From the NCBI GenBank assembly GCA_030433805.1, contig JARUXA010000001.1, positions 186,001-250,000 of the forward strand: a DNA stretch of 64,000 bases. The letters run 5' to 3'. The notes below the pieces were generated by a model. It ran no database searches and was not told the DNA's origin. It worked only from the letters and a program-made list of their open reading frames with translations. Position numbers and translations under genes: made by a program. Shown here one piece after another: positions 7,633 through 15,668 of this stretch (position 1 is the stretch's first letter; every line of letters starts with the position of its first letter). Source of the DNA: Sphingomonas sp. PsM26. Its GTDB lineage: Bacteria; Pseudomonadota; Alphaproteobacteria; Sphingomonadales; Sphingomonadaceae.

Positions 7633-9021
7633 ATGGGGATCGATTGGGCGGCGGGGGTGGCCGACGCGATCGCGCGCGAGACGTTGCTGTTCTCCGCGAT
7701 CGGGTTCCTCATCGGCGGGCTGGATGACCTTGCCGTCGACATCCTGTGGATCGTCCTGCGCTTGTCGCGGCGCACGCCTCCGGTACCACCGACGCTTGCC
7801 GCTTATTGCGCCGGGCCCGAGCGACGACTCGCGATCTTTATCGCGGCGTGGGACGAATCGCGTGTCATCGGCGCGATGCTGCGCACTGCACTCGCGCGCT
7901 TCGATCATGGCGATTACCGGCTGTACGTCGGCACCTATCCCAACGATCGCGCAACGATCGCCGCAGTGGCGGCGGTCGCGCAAGGCGATCCCCGCGTCCG
8001 GCTGGTGGTCGGGCAGCGCGCGGGGCCGACGACCAAGGCCGACTGCCTCAACGCGCTGTGGCGCGCGCTGGGTCGCGACGAGGTACGCGACGGCGTGCTC
8101 GCCGCGGCGATCATTCTGCACGATGCCGAGGATCTGGTCCACGCGGGCGAATTGCGCGTGTTCGATGCGCTGATCGGGCGGTTCAGCGTCGTGCAATTGC
8201 CCGTGCTGCCGCTGGTCGACCGGGGTGCGCGATTGATCTCCGGTCATTATGCCGACGAATTCGCCGAGGCGCACGGCAAGCAGATGGTCGTCCGCCAGAC
8301 GCTTGGTGTTGGCATCCCGCTCGCCGGGGTGGGCTGTGCGATCGAGCGGACGATGCTCGGGCGGATCGCCGCGGCGCGGGGTGGCAATCCGTTCGACGAA
8401 GCCTCGCTGACCGAGGATTACGAACTCGGGCTACAGGTTGCGGCGCTCGGCGGGCGCGGGACGTTCGCCTGGGTCAGTGAATCGCCGCACGGTCCGCCGG
8501 TCGCGGTGCGCGCCTATTTCCCCGCGACAATCCGCAGTGCGGTGCGCCAGAAGGCGCGCTGGATGACCGGAATCGCGCTTGCCGGCTGGGATCGGCTCGG
8601 CTGGGGTCCGGCACGCGACTGGCGCGACCACTGGATGCGGATGCGCGACCGTCGCGCACCGCTCGCAGTGGTGGTGATGGCGGTGGCCTATGTGGCGCTG
8701 CTCGCGTGGCCGGCGATGCACGGCCTGCACTGGATCGCCGGCACGGCGCCACCCGCAATGCCGGTCGCGTCGGAATGGTTGCTGTCGGTCACCGCGTTGC
8801 TGTTGCTGTGGCGGATCGTCACGCGCGCGATGTTCACCGGGCAAGCCTATGGCTGGCGCGAGGCGTGCTGGTCGTTTCCGCGCTTGTTCGTCGGCAATCT
8901 CATCGCGCTGCTCGCCGCGCGCCGCGCGGTATGGGTCTATGTCCGCTCGCTCAACGGGGTCGCGCTGCGGTGGGACAAGACCGCGCACGTCTTTCCGGAT
9001 CTGCCCGGTCCACACCCGTGA
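7633..9021 (+). CDS. NfrB-like membrane glycosyltransferase (GT2 family)
   Basis: 462 residues. The N-terminal helix region contains GGLDDLAVDILW, a signature of NfrB (phage N4 adsorption protein B) and relatives. It is followed by a GT2 domain with a DAEDLVHAGELRVFD motif (about residues 162-176; the D-x-D-like metal site), an acidic TEDYELG motif and the R-Q-x-x-R-W-type site as RQKARWMTGIALAGW (about residues 302-316), then three C-terminal membrane helices. NfrB makes an exopolysaccharide in the inner membrane and normally has a C-terminal MshEN c-di-GMP domain; that domain is absent here. The stop overlaps the GTG of the next gene. Confidence 0.82.
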   Translation: MGIDWAAGVADAIARETLLFSAIGFLIGGLDDLAVDILWIVLRLSRRTPPVPPTLAAYCAGPERRLAIFIAAWDESRVIGAMLRTALARFDHGDYRLYVGTYPNDRATIAAVAAVAQGDPRVRLVVGQRAGPTTKADCLNALWRALGRDEVRDGVLAAAIILHDAEDLVHAGELRVFDALIGRFSVVQLPVLPLVDRGARLISGHYADEFAEAHGKQMVVRQTLGVGIPLAGVGCAIERTMLGRIAAARGGNPFDEASLTEDYELGLQVAALGGRGTFAWVSESPHGPPVAVRAYFPATIRSAVRQKARWMTGIALAGWDRLGWGPARDWRDHWMRMRDRRAPLAVVVMAVAYVALLAWPAMHGLHWIAGTAPPAMPVASEWLLSVTALLLLWRIVTRAMFTGQAYGWREACWSFPRLFVGNLIALLAARRAVWVYVRSLNGVALRWDKTAHVFPDLPGPHP

Positions 9022-10058
9022 TCGATGTGCAGCGGTCGGGTCGGGGTCGACCGCTGCGTTTCCTCGCGGCTGTCGGCGTCGGCTGGATCGGGGTTCGTGC
9101 ACTGCTGCTGTGGCCCGACGGCGTGGTGCCGGTCGGCCCGATCCGCCTGCTGATCGCGCCCGCGCGCGCCGCAGCCCCTGCGGGGGCCGGATCGGCAGCT
9201 TTGCCCGGCAGAGCGGTTCGACGCGGGGTCCAGGCCGTTGCCGCACTCCGGCCACCACCATCCGAACCCGCCACGCACGCTCCGGAGATGAACGCCTCCA
9301 CCGACGTGCGGCCCCCGCCCGCGGGCATCGAATCGCCACGCCCCCGCGCGCCGCTCCCCGGCGTGCCGCCGTTCGTCGCCATGCCCCCGGACACGCCGGA
9401 CCGGATTCCCGGCACGCGATCCCGCGCACCACGCTGGTCGGGAAGTGCCTGGGCGGTAACGCGCGCAGGGCTCACCGCGCAGGGCGACGGGAGCGGAGGC
9501 CAATTGGGCGGTTCGCAAGCGGGGATCCGCATCGTTCGCACGCTCGACCGGCGGGGGCGCGTGGCGCTGGCGGGGCGGCTGACCACGCCGCTCGGCGCGG
9601 GCCTGCGCGAGGCATCGCTCGGGCTCGAATGGCAACCGACGCGGCTGCCGCTGCGGCTGGTGGCGGAACAGCGTTTCGCCTTGGGCGCAGGGACAGGTGG
9701 CCCCGGCATCGGGATGGTCGGCGGGTTCGGCCCGGTCCCGGTGTTCCGCGGCCTCCGCGCGGAAAGCTATGCGCAGGCGGGTGTGCTCCGACGCACACGA
9801 ACCGAGCCCTATGCCGACGCCGCGCTGCGGCTGACCCACCCCGTCGCCCGCATCGGCGGCACGCGGATCGAGCTCGGCGCGGGGACATGGGGCGGCGCGC
9901 AACGCGGTGCGGCGCGGCTGGATATCGGACCGACACTCGCGGTCGCGGTGCCGGTCGCGGGCAAGACATTGCGGCTGACGCTCGACTGGCGCGAGCGGGT
10001 CGCGGGGCGGGCGAAGCCGGGGTCGGGACCGGCGTTGACGGTGGGCACGGATTTCTGA
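9018..10058 (+). CDS. NfrA-like beta-barrel domain protein without TPR region
   Basis: 346 residues starting at GTG 9018 (GTGA overlap with the glycosyltransferase stop). An N-terminal hydrophobic segment and a Pro/Ala-rich linker lead into a beta-rich C-terminal half with the pattern R-V-A-L-x-G-R-L-T-T-P-L-x-x-x-L-R-E-A-S-L-G-L-E-W-Q-P and R-L-V-A-E-Q-R-F-A-L-G. This resembles the C-terminal barrel region of NfrA-type outer membrane exporters; the usual TPR superhelix is missing. It likely completes an export pair with the glycosyltransferase; this is inference from the pairing and the barrel pattern. Confidence 0.6.
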   Translation: MIDVQRSGRGRPLRFLAAVGVGWIGVRALLLWPDGVVPVGPIRLLIAPARAAAPAGAGSAALPGRAVRRGVQAVAALRPPPSEPATHAPEMNASTDVRPPPAGIESPRPRAPLPGVPPFVAMPPDTPDRIPGTRSRAPRWSGSAWAVTRAGLTAQGDGSGGQLGGSQAGIRIVRTLDRRGRVALAGRLTTPLGAGLREASLGLEWQPTRLPLRLVAEQRFALGAGTGGPGIGMVGGFGPVPVFRGLRAESYAQAGVLRRTRTEPYADAALRLTHPVARIGGTRIELGAGTWGGAQRGAARLDIGPTLAVAVPVAGKTLRLTLDWRERVAGRAKPGSGPALTVGTDF

Positions 10059-10091
10059 GCGGGGAGGCCACCCTGTCACCCCTTCTTCTAC

Positions 10092-10198
10092 GCTTCCCCG
10101 GCGAAGGCCGGGGCCCAGTCGCGATGGCCGAGGTAACGAAGTGCAGTCGCCAGCAATCCTCTGTCCCTCGACTGGGCCCCGGCCTTCGCCGGGGAAGC
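10092..10198. repeat. 107-bp BIME-like repeat, family A, copy 4
   Basis: Same arms as at 4580-5028 and the same 107-base length, but the centre has diverged (GCGATGGCCGAGGTAACGAA). It fills most of the gap between the barrel gene and the TauE-type permease, both on the + strand. Confidence 0.9.
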
Positions 10199-10286
10199 GG
10201 TGGAAGAGAGAGAGCGGCAGGCGCAACCCAACGTCCCCCATTTCTGAGTCGCGGCTTTCCCCGCACCACGCTATCGCTACGGAACC

Positions 10287-11201
10287 ATGGACATTTACCT
10301 GCCCATCGCGAATCTTTCGGTCAACGCGCTGGTGATCATCCTGCTGGGCGGCGGGGTCGGCTTCATTTCGGGGATGTTCGGCGTCGGCGGCGGGTTCCTA
10401 ATCACGCCGTTGCTGATCGTCTACGGCATCCCCCCGACCGTCGCCGCCGCCTCCGCCGCAAGCCAGGTGACCGGCGCAAGCGTGTCGGGGGTGTTCGCGC
10501 ATGTCCGGCGGCAGGGGGTCGATTTCAAGATGGGCGGGGTGCTCGTTGCGGGCGGGATGATCGGGTCGGTCGCGGGGGGCTGGATCTTCCGGCTGCTCCA
10601 GGCAACCGGGCAGATCGATACGGTGATCGCGATCGTCTACGTCCTGCTACTGGGGTCGATCGGCAGCATGATGGCGGTCGAGGCGTTCGGTGCGATCCGC
10701 GCGATGCGTTCGGGCGCGGCGGCGCGGCCGCGCAAGCGACGGCATCATCCGCTCGTCGCGGCCCTTCCGCTGCGCACGCGCTTCTATCGCTCGGGGCTCT
10801 ACATCTCGCCGCTCGCGCCGCTGCTGCTCGGCTTCGGCGTGGGGATCCTGACGATCCTGCTGGGCGTCGGCGGCGGGTTCATCCTGGTGCCCGCAATGCT
10901 GTATCTGCTCGGTATGACGACGCAGGTGGTCGTCGGCACGTCGCTGTTCCAGACGCTGTTCGTTACCGCGACCGCGACGATGGTCCACGCGACGACGACC
11001 AAGGCGGTCGATATCGTGCTCGCGGTGCTCCTGCTGGTCGGCTCGGTCGCGGGCGCGCAGGTCGGCGCGCGGTTCGCGAGCAAGGTAAAGCCCGAATATC
11101 TCCGGCTTGCGCTCGCGGTGATCGTGCTGCTCGTCGCGGGGCGGATCGCGCTCGGGCTGGGCTGGCGTCCGGACGAGATCTATTCGGTCGAGCTGTCGTG
11201 A
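10287..11201 (+). CDS. TauE/SafE-family permease
   Basis: 304 residues, about eight membrane helices in two halves. Each half contains the family's glycine-rich motif (GMFGVGGGFLITPLL near residues 30-44; ILLGVGGGFILVPAMLYLLG near 190-209). TauE/SafE proteins are thought to export sulfite, organosulfonates or related anions. It overlaps the next gene by 4 bases (GTGA), and the pairing with TIGR02186 is recurrent in alphaproteobacteria. The substrate cannot be read from the sequence. Confidence 0.9.
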   Translation: MDIYLPIANLSVNALVIILLGGGVGFISGMFGVGGGFLITPLLIVYGIPPTVAAASAASQVTGASVSGVFAHVRRQGVDFKMGGVLVAGGMIGSVAGGWIFRLLQATGQIDTVIAIVYVLLLGSIGSMMAVEAFGAIRAMRSGAAARPRKRRHHPLVAALPLRTRFYRSGLYISPLAPLLLGFGVGILTILLGVGGGFILVPAMLYLLGMTTQVVVGTSLFQTLFVTATATMVHATTTKAVDIVLAVLLLVGSVAGAQVGARFASKVKPEYLRLALAVIVLLVAGRIALGLGWRPDEIYSVELS

Positions 11202-11968
11202 AGCGGTGGCTGCTCGCCGCGCTGGCGGCGCCGCTGCTGATGGCGCAGACCGCGTCCAAGCCGGTGCTCGTCCCCGACGTGTCGCAGCGCGACATCGAGA
11301 TCCGCTACAGCTTCACCGGCGCGGACCTGCTACTGTTCGGCGCGATCCTCTATCCGGGCGGACGGCTGCCCGACGACACGAAGCCGACCGACATCGTCGT
11401 CGTGGTCAAGGGCCCGACCCAGTCGATCCTCGTGCGCGAGAAGGCCAAGCTCGGGGGCGTGATGTGGGTCAATGCGGCGCGGCTGCGGTATCGCTCGGCG
11501 CCAAGCTATTATGCGATCGCCTCGTCGCGGCCGATCGAGCAACTGATGAACGCGCGGACTCGCGCGATCTACGAACTCGGGCTCGGCAGCTTGCAATTGT
11601 CGCCCGCGTCGAGTGCGCCACCGTCCGAGCAGGACCGCTTCGCGCGCGGGCTGGTCGATCTCAAGGGGCGGTCGGCGCTGTATGTCGAATCGCCGCGTGC
11701 GGTCGAGATCACCGACGGTGTGCTGTACCGCGCGCGCGTCTCGATCCCCGCACGCGTGCCGGTCGGGCGGTTCACCGCGGAGACCTTCCTGATCCGCGAC
11801 GGCCGCGTGCTGGCGGCGGCGACGCGTGACATCGAGATCCGCAAATCGGGGTTCGAGCGCTTCGTCGCCTACTCGGCCGAGCGTTGGTCGATCGCCTACG
11901 GGCTGGTCGCAGTCGCGCTGTCGGTGCTGTTCGGCTGGGCGGCGGGGTGGATCGCGCGGCGGTTCTAA
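11198..11968 (+). CDS. TIGR02186 family membrane-anchored periplasmic protein
   Basis: 256 residues, GTG start overlapping the permease stop. A signal peptide (ending about LLMAQT) is followed by a ~210-residue soluble domain beginning V-S-x-R-D-I-E-I-R-Y-S-F-T-G-A-x-L-L-L-F-G-A, then a single C-terminal helix (residues about 230-252) and an Arg-rich end. This matches the TIGR02186 family, whose members are nearly always encoded next to a TauE/SafE permease and probably act as its periplasmic partner. The molecular role is unknown. Confidence 0.85.
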   Translation: MKRWLLAALAAPLLMAQTASKPVLVPDVSQRDIEIRYSFTGADLLLFGAILYPGGRLPDDTKPTDIVVVVKGPTQSILVREKAKLGGVMWVNAARLRYRSAPSYYAIASSRPIEQLMNARTRAIYELGLGSLQLSPASSAPPSEQDRFARGLVDLKGRSALYVESPRAVEITDGVLYRARVSIPARVPVGRFTAETFLIRDGRVLAAATRDIEIRKSGFERFVAYSAERWSIAYGLVAVALSVLFGWAAGWIARRF

Positions 11969-12048
11969 GGCTGGCGTCAGCTTGTCCGAACGTTTGGCAG
12001 AAATCATCCCGCTCGAGGCGAGGCGTTCCTGGTTCAACCCACCACCCC

Positions 12049-12138
12049 CGTTCGGGCTGAGCGAAGTCGAAGCCGCCCCTGACCCCTACGCTCTGGCCCG
12101 TTCTGTGCGCGGCCCTTCGACTTCGCTCAGGGCGAACG
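12049..12138. repeat. 90-bp inverted repeat, family B, copy 1
   Basis: Arms CGTTCGGGCTGAGCGAAGTC and CTTCGCTCAGGGCGAACG flank a ~42-base centre. Located between the TIGR02186 gene and the HerA-like gene. A second copy of identical length lies just after the HerA-like gene. Confidence 0.85.
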
Positions 12139-12252
12139 GGACGATGTGAGGTGTCGTCGCGCACAGCCGCCATCGCCCCGCGTGTCCACGCAATCTTTAC
12201 CCCTGCCGCGCCAAGGTCCGGCGGACTCGAGAACCCCAGGACCGTCCAGCAC

Positions 12253-13899
12253 ATGACCGAAATGCCCCGCACCGTGGTCTTCACCAATGCCGCCCCGCTG
12301 GCGACCCCAACGGAAATCGGCATCGTGTTCGACATCGCGGGGTCGAGCGGGATGGTCGTGCTCGACGCGGTCGCGCTGGCGGAGACGGGCGCGCACGAAG
12401 ATCCGGTCGTCGCGAGCGCGGGCTCGATCGGCAGCCAGATCAAGATGCGGGTCGGCGCGACCTGGCTGATCGCCAACGTCCGCTCGCTCAAGCTGCTCGA
12501 CGGCCATGCCGACCGGATCGCCGCGCAGATCGACTTCCTCGGTGAAGCCAACGAGGAGCAACTGACCGGCAAGATCTACAATTTCCGCCGTGGCGTGACG
12601 CGCTATCCCACACCCGGTTGCATGGTCTATCCGGTCTCCTCCCCCGACATGAAGCAGATCTACGCCGCGGATGATCGCGCGCACATCGAGATCGGCACGG
12701 TCTATCCGACCCGCGACGTGCGCGCCGCGCTGTACGTGGATGCGCTGCTCGGGCGGCATTTCGCGCTGCTCGGCAGCACCGGCACGGGCAAGTCGACCGC
12801 GACCGCACTGATCCTCCACCGGATCTGCGATATCGCGCCGCACGGCCATGTCGTGATGATCGATCCGCACGGCGAATATGCGTCGGCATTCCGCGACAAT
12901 GGCGCGATCTATGACGTGTCCAACCTGCAGATGCCGTACTGGCTGATGAACTTCGACGAGCATTGCGAGGTGTTCGTCACCAGTTCGGGTTCCGAGCGTC
13001 AGATCGACGCGGACATCCTCGCCAAATGCCTGTTGATGGCGCGCGCCAAGGGACGGCTGGGGCAGGAGATCGCCAAGCTGACGGTCGATGCGCCGGTGCC
13101 GTATCTGCTCAGCGACCTGACCAATCTGATCAGCCTCGAAATGGGCAAGATGGACCGTGCAGGCGACACTGCGCCCTATCTGCGGCTCAAGACCAAGATC
13201 GACGAGATCAAGGCCGATCCGCGCTATGGCTTCATGTTCTCAGGGATGCTCGTCGCGGATACGATGGCGGCGTTCCTCCAGCGCGTGTTCCGCCTGCCGG
13301 GCGACGGCAAGCCGATCTCGATCATCGACGTGTCGGGCGTGCCGAGCGAGATCACGTCCGTGGTGGTCGCGGTGCTCAGTCGGATGGTGTTCGACTTCGC
13401 GATCTGGTCGCGTGGCGAGCCCAAGCGCCCGATCCTGCTCGTGTGCGAGGAGGCGCATCGCTACATTCCCAATGGCGACAAGATCGATTCGAGCGTCGGG
13501 CGGATCCTCAGCCGGATCGCCAAGGAAGGCCGCAAATACGGCGTGTCGCTCGGGCTGATCACGCAGCGGCCGTCGGATCTGGCGGAGGGCGTGCTGTCGC
13601 AGTGCGGGACGATCATCGCGATGCGGCTCAACAATGATCGCGATCAGGCGTTCGTCCGCGCGGCGATGCCCGAGGGCGCGCGCGGGTTCCTCGATTCGAT
13701 CCCCGCCTTGCGCAACCGCGAATGCATCGTCTGCGGCGAGGGCGTGTCGGTGCCGGTGCGCGTGTCGTTCGATTCGCTCGAGGATTCGCGGCGGCCGGCG
13801 TCGGACGACCCGGTCTTCTCGGAACTGTGGCGTGATGCCGGGGGCGAGGAGGAGATCATCACCCGCACCGTCAGGAAGTGGCGCGCGCAGGGGCGGTAG
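12253..13899 (+). CDS. HerA-like DUF87 ATPase
   Basis: 548 residues. An N-terminal beta-rich HAS-barrel-like region (about 1-150) precedes a FtsK/HerA-type ATPase: Walker A GSTGTGKST (about residues 177-185), an IDPHGEYAS motif typical of HerA (about 207-215), Walker B LLVCEEAHRYIP, and SLGLITQRPSDL with an arginine-finger-like site. HerA ATPases form hexamers that translocate DNA, usually with the nuclease NurA, or act in phage-defence complexes. No NurA, Sir2 or other partner is adjacent. Start ATG at 12253; 12262 is an in-frame alternative. The gene is bracketed by two family B repeats. Confidence 0.87.
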   Translation: MTEMPRTVVFTNAAPLATPTEIGIVFDIAGSSGMVVLDAVALAETGAHEDPVVASAGSIGSQIKMRVGATWLIANVRSLKLLDGHADRIAAQIDFLGEANEEQLTGKIYNFRRGVTRYPTPGCMVYPVSSPDMKQIYAADDRAHIEIGTVYPTRDVRAALYVDALLGRHFALLGSTGTGKSTATALILHRICDIAPHGHVVMIDPHGEYASAFRDNGAIYDVSNLQMPYWLMNFDEHCEVFVTSSGSERQIDADILAKCLLMARAKGRLGQEIAKLTVDAPVPYLLSDLTNLISLEMGKMDRAGDTAPYLRLKTKIDEIKADPRYGFMFSGMLVADTMAAFLQRVFRLPGDGKPISIIDVSGVPSEITSVVVAVLSRMVFDFAIWSRGEPKRPILLVCEEAHRYIPNGDKIDSSVGRILSRIAKEGRKYGVSLGLITQRPSDLAEGVLSQCGTIIAMRLNNDRDQAFVRAAMPEGARGFLDSIPALRNRECIVCGEGVSVPVRVSFDSLEDSRRPASDDPVFSELWRDAGGEEEIITRTVRKWRAQGR

Positions 13900-13922
13900 G
13901 GGCCTCTCCTACGCCCCCATCC

Positions 13923-14012
13923 CGTTCGGGCTGAGCGAAGTCGAAGCCCAGCTCTCACCGCGCACGTCGCTCGGCTTAGAGAGCGGCCCTTCGACTGCGC
14001 TCAGGGCGAACG
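13923..14012. repeat. 90-bp inverted repeat, family B, copy 2
   Basis: Same arms and 90-base length as the copy at 12049-12138 and in the same orientation; the centre differs. Located between the convergent ends of the HerA-like gene and crtB. Confidence 0.85.
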
Positions 14013-14027
14013 GTTAAGGGGTGCGCC

Positions 14028-14972
14028 TTAGCGCGGGCGCGTCCACAGCGTCGCATCGCGCGTCGACGCCGGGTACAACACCCGCCGCCGTCGCGCCTGG
14101 TCGAACGCGCGCCGCATGAACCCCAGCTTCGCTTGCCGCGAGGTCGTCACCCGTGCATCCCACGCACGCGGCCCGAGCGTCGCGACGCTCCGCCCGATCG
14201 CGCCGTAAATCCCCGCCGCCGCCAACACCGCCCAAGCCGAACGGAACGCGAGCGCAGGCGTCCCATAGCGCGCGCTTTCCTCATAGCGCGCCGCCAGCAA
14301 CCCGAGCCGTTCGCCGAGCAACCCCAGCCGATCACGATATTCGGGTGCGAGCAGCGCATCCGCCGGGATGCCGAATTCGTCGAGCCAGTCCTGCGGCAGA
14401 TAACACCGCCCCGCGCGCGCATCCTCCGCCACGTCGCGCGCGATGTTGGCGAGCTGGAACGCTAGGCCAAGGTCGCACGCGCGATCGAGCGTCGCGTGAT
14501 CGTCGGGCGACACCCCCATCGCGATCGCCATCATGCTGCCCACGACGCCCGCGACATGGTAGCAATAGCGGTACAGATCCTGTTCGGTCTGCGGCCGCCA
14601 GCCTTCTGCATCGAGCGCGAAGCCAGCCATCAGGTCGCGCGGAAGCGCCGGGGGCAGGGCGGTCTCGGCCACGAACAGCCGCAACGCATCGAATGCGGGC
14701 TCGCCCACGGGAACGCCCGCGAGCGCCGCCTCGGTCTTCGCGGTCATCGCCGCCAGCCGTTCGGGGCCGTCCGCGACGCCCGTCATGCCGTGGCCGTGAT
14801 CCTGCCCGTCGGCGATGTCGTCGCACGCGCGGCACCAGGCATAGAGTAGCCACGCGCGCTCGCGCACCTTGGGGGCGAACAGCTTGCTCGCCGCGGCAAA
14901 GCTCTTGGAGCCGCGCGCGATCGACTCGCGCGCGGCATCAACCGTCGCGGCGCGCGAAGATGGATCGCTCAC
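14028..14972 (-). CDS. crtB: phytoene synthase
   Basis: 314 residues of the squalene/phytoene synthase family. It condenses two geranylgeranyl-PP to phytoene, the first committed carotenoid step. Both Asp-rich Mg/diphosphate motifs are present: DDIAD (about residues 51-55) and NIARDVAEDARAGR (about 171-184), with YLPQDWL after it. The ATG overlaps the LOG-family stop by 4 bases (14969-14972). It ends the minus-strand run crtY, crtI, LOG, crtB; crtE is not in the window. Confidence 0.95.
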   Translation of the reverse strand: MSDPSSRAATVDAARESIARGSKSFAAASKLFAPKVRERAWLLYAWCRACDDIADGQDHGHGMTGVADGPERLAAMTAKTEAALAGVPVGEPAFDALRLFVAETALPPALPRDLMAGFALDAEGWRPQTEQDLYRYCYHVAGVVGSMMAIAMGVSPDDHATLDRACDLGLAFQLANIARDVAEDARAGRCYLPQDWLDEFGIPADALLAPEYRDRLGLLGERLGLLAARYEESARYGTPALAFRSAWAVLAAAGIYGAIGRSVATLGPRAWDARVTTSRQAKLGFMRRAFDQARRRRVLYPASTRDATLWTRPR

Positions 14973-15550
14973 AGGTCGCTGGCGCGCATCTTGGTGATCG
15001 TCTCGACCGGCGCATGGTCCGCCATCTGCGCAAGCAATCGGTCGAGCGCGGTGTCGATCAGCAGGATGTCGCGGTGCTGCGGGCGCAGGAAACCGACGTC
15101 GGCCATCTTGTGATAAAAGGCGACGAGTCCGTCATAATAGCCCGCGACATTGAGCAGACCGACCGGCTTGGCGTGATAGCCGATCTGCGCCCAGCTCAGC
15201 GCCTCCCACAATTCGTCCATCGTGCCGGTGCCGCCGGGCAGGTTGATGAACCCGTCCGACAGGTCGGTGAACGCCTGCTTGCGCTGGTGCATCGTCTCGA
15301 CGACGTGGAGTTCGCTGAGCCCGCGGTGCGCGACCTCGGCGCTGACGAGGGCTTGCGGGATGATCCCGATGACCTCGCCGCCTGCTTCCAGCGCGCTGTC
15401 CGCGACTGCGCCCATCAGGCCGAGGCGACCGCCGCCGTAGACGACGCCGATTCCGCGCTCGGCGAGGGTTCGGCCAACCTGGCGGGCGGATTCGATGTAG
15501 ACGGGGTCGCTTGGCGAAGCGGACCCGCAGTACACAGCAAGCCGCTTCAT
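14969..15550 (-). CDS. LOG-family nucleotide 5'-monophosphate phosphoribohydrolase
   Basis: 193 residues, the usual size of TIGR00730/LOG proteins, with the Rossmann start (VYCGSA), GGGRLGLMG, and the active-site motif PGGTGTMDELWE (about residues 104-115) preceded by the conserved R-K-x-x-x-x-x-x-D-x-F. LOG enzymes release adenine-type bases from nucleotide monophosphates (cytokinin activation in plants; purine salvage or unknown roles in bacteria). It sits between crtI and crtB and overlaps the crtB start by 4 bases, so it is co-expressed with crtB. A direct role in carotenoid synthesis is not implied by the family. Confidence 0.9.
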   Translation of the reverse strand: MKRLAVYCGSASPSDPVYIESARQVGRTLAERGIGVVYGGGRLGLMGAVADSALEAGGEVIGIIPQALVSAEVAHRGLSELHVVETMHQRKQAFTDLSDGFINLPGGTGTMDELWEALSWAQIGYHAKPVGLLNVAGYYDGLVAFYHKMADVGFLRPQHRDILLIDTALDRLLAQMADHAPVETITKMRASDL

Positions 15551-15552
15551 AA

Positions 15553-15657
15553 GCCCCTCCCCTTCAGGGGAGGGGTTGGGGGTGGGGCAGTGCCTCGCAG
15601 AGAGGTGGGCGTGCTGGACTGCCCCACCCCAACCCCTCCCCTGAAGGGGCGGGGCTT
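15553..15657. repeat. inverted repeat rich in CCCCTCCCC, family C, copy 1
   Basis: Two complementary arms (GCCCCTCCCCTTCAGGGGAG and complement, continuing into GGGGTTGGGGGTGGGG) separated by about 35 bases, filling the space between the LOG gene and crtI. A related element is at 42530-42627. It could act as a structured spacer or attenuator inside the carotenoid operon. Confidence 0.85.
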
Positions 15658-15668
15658 TAGATCAAAAA

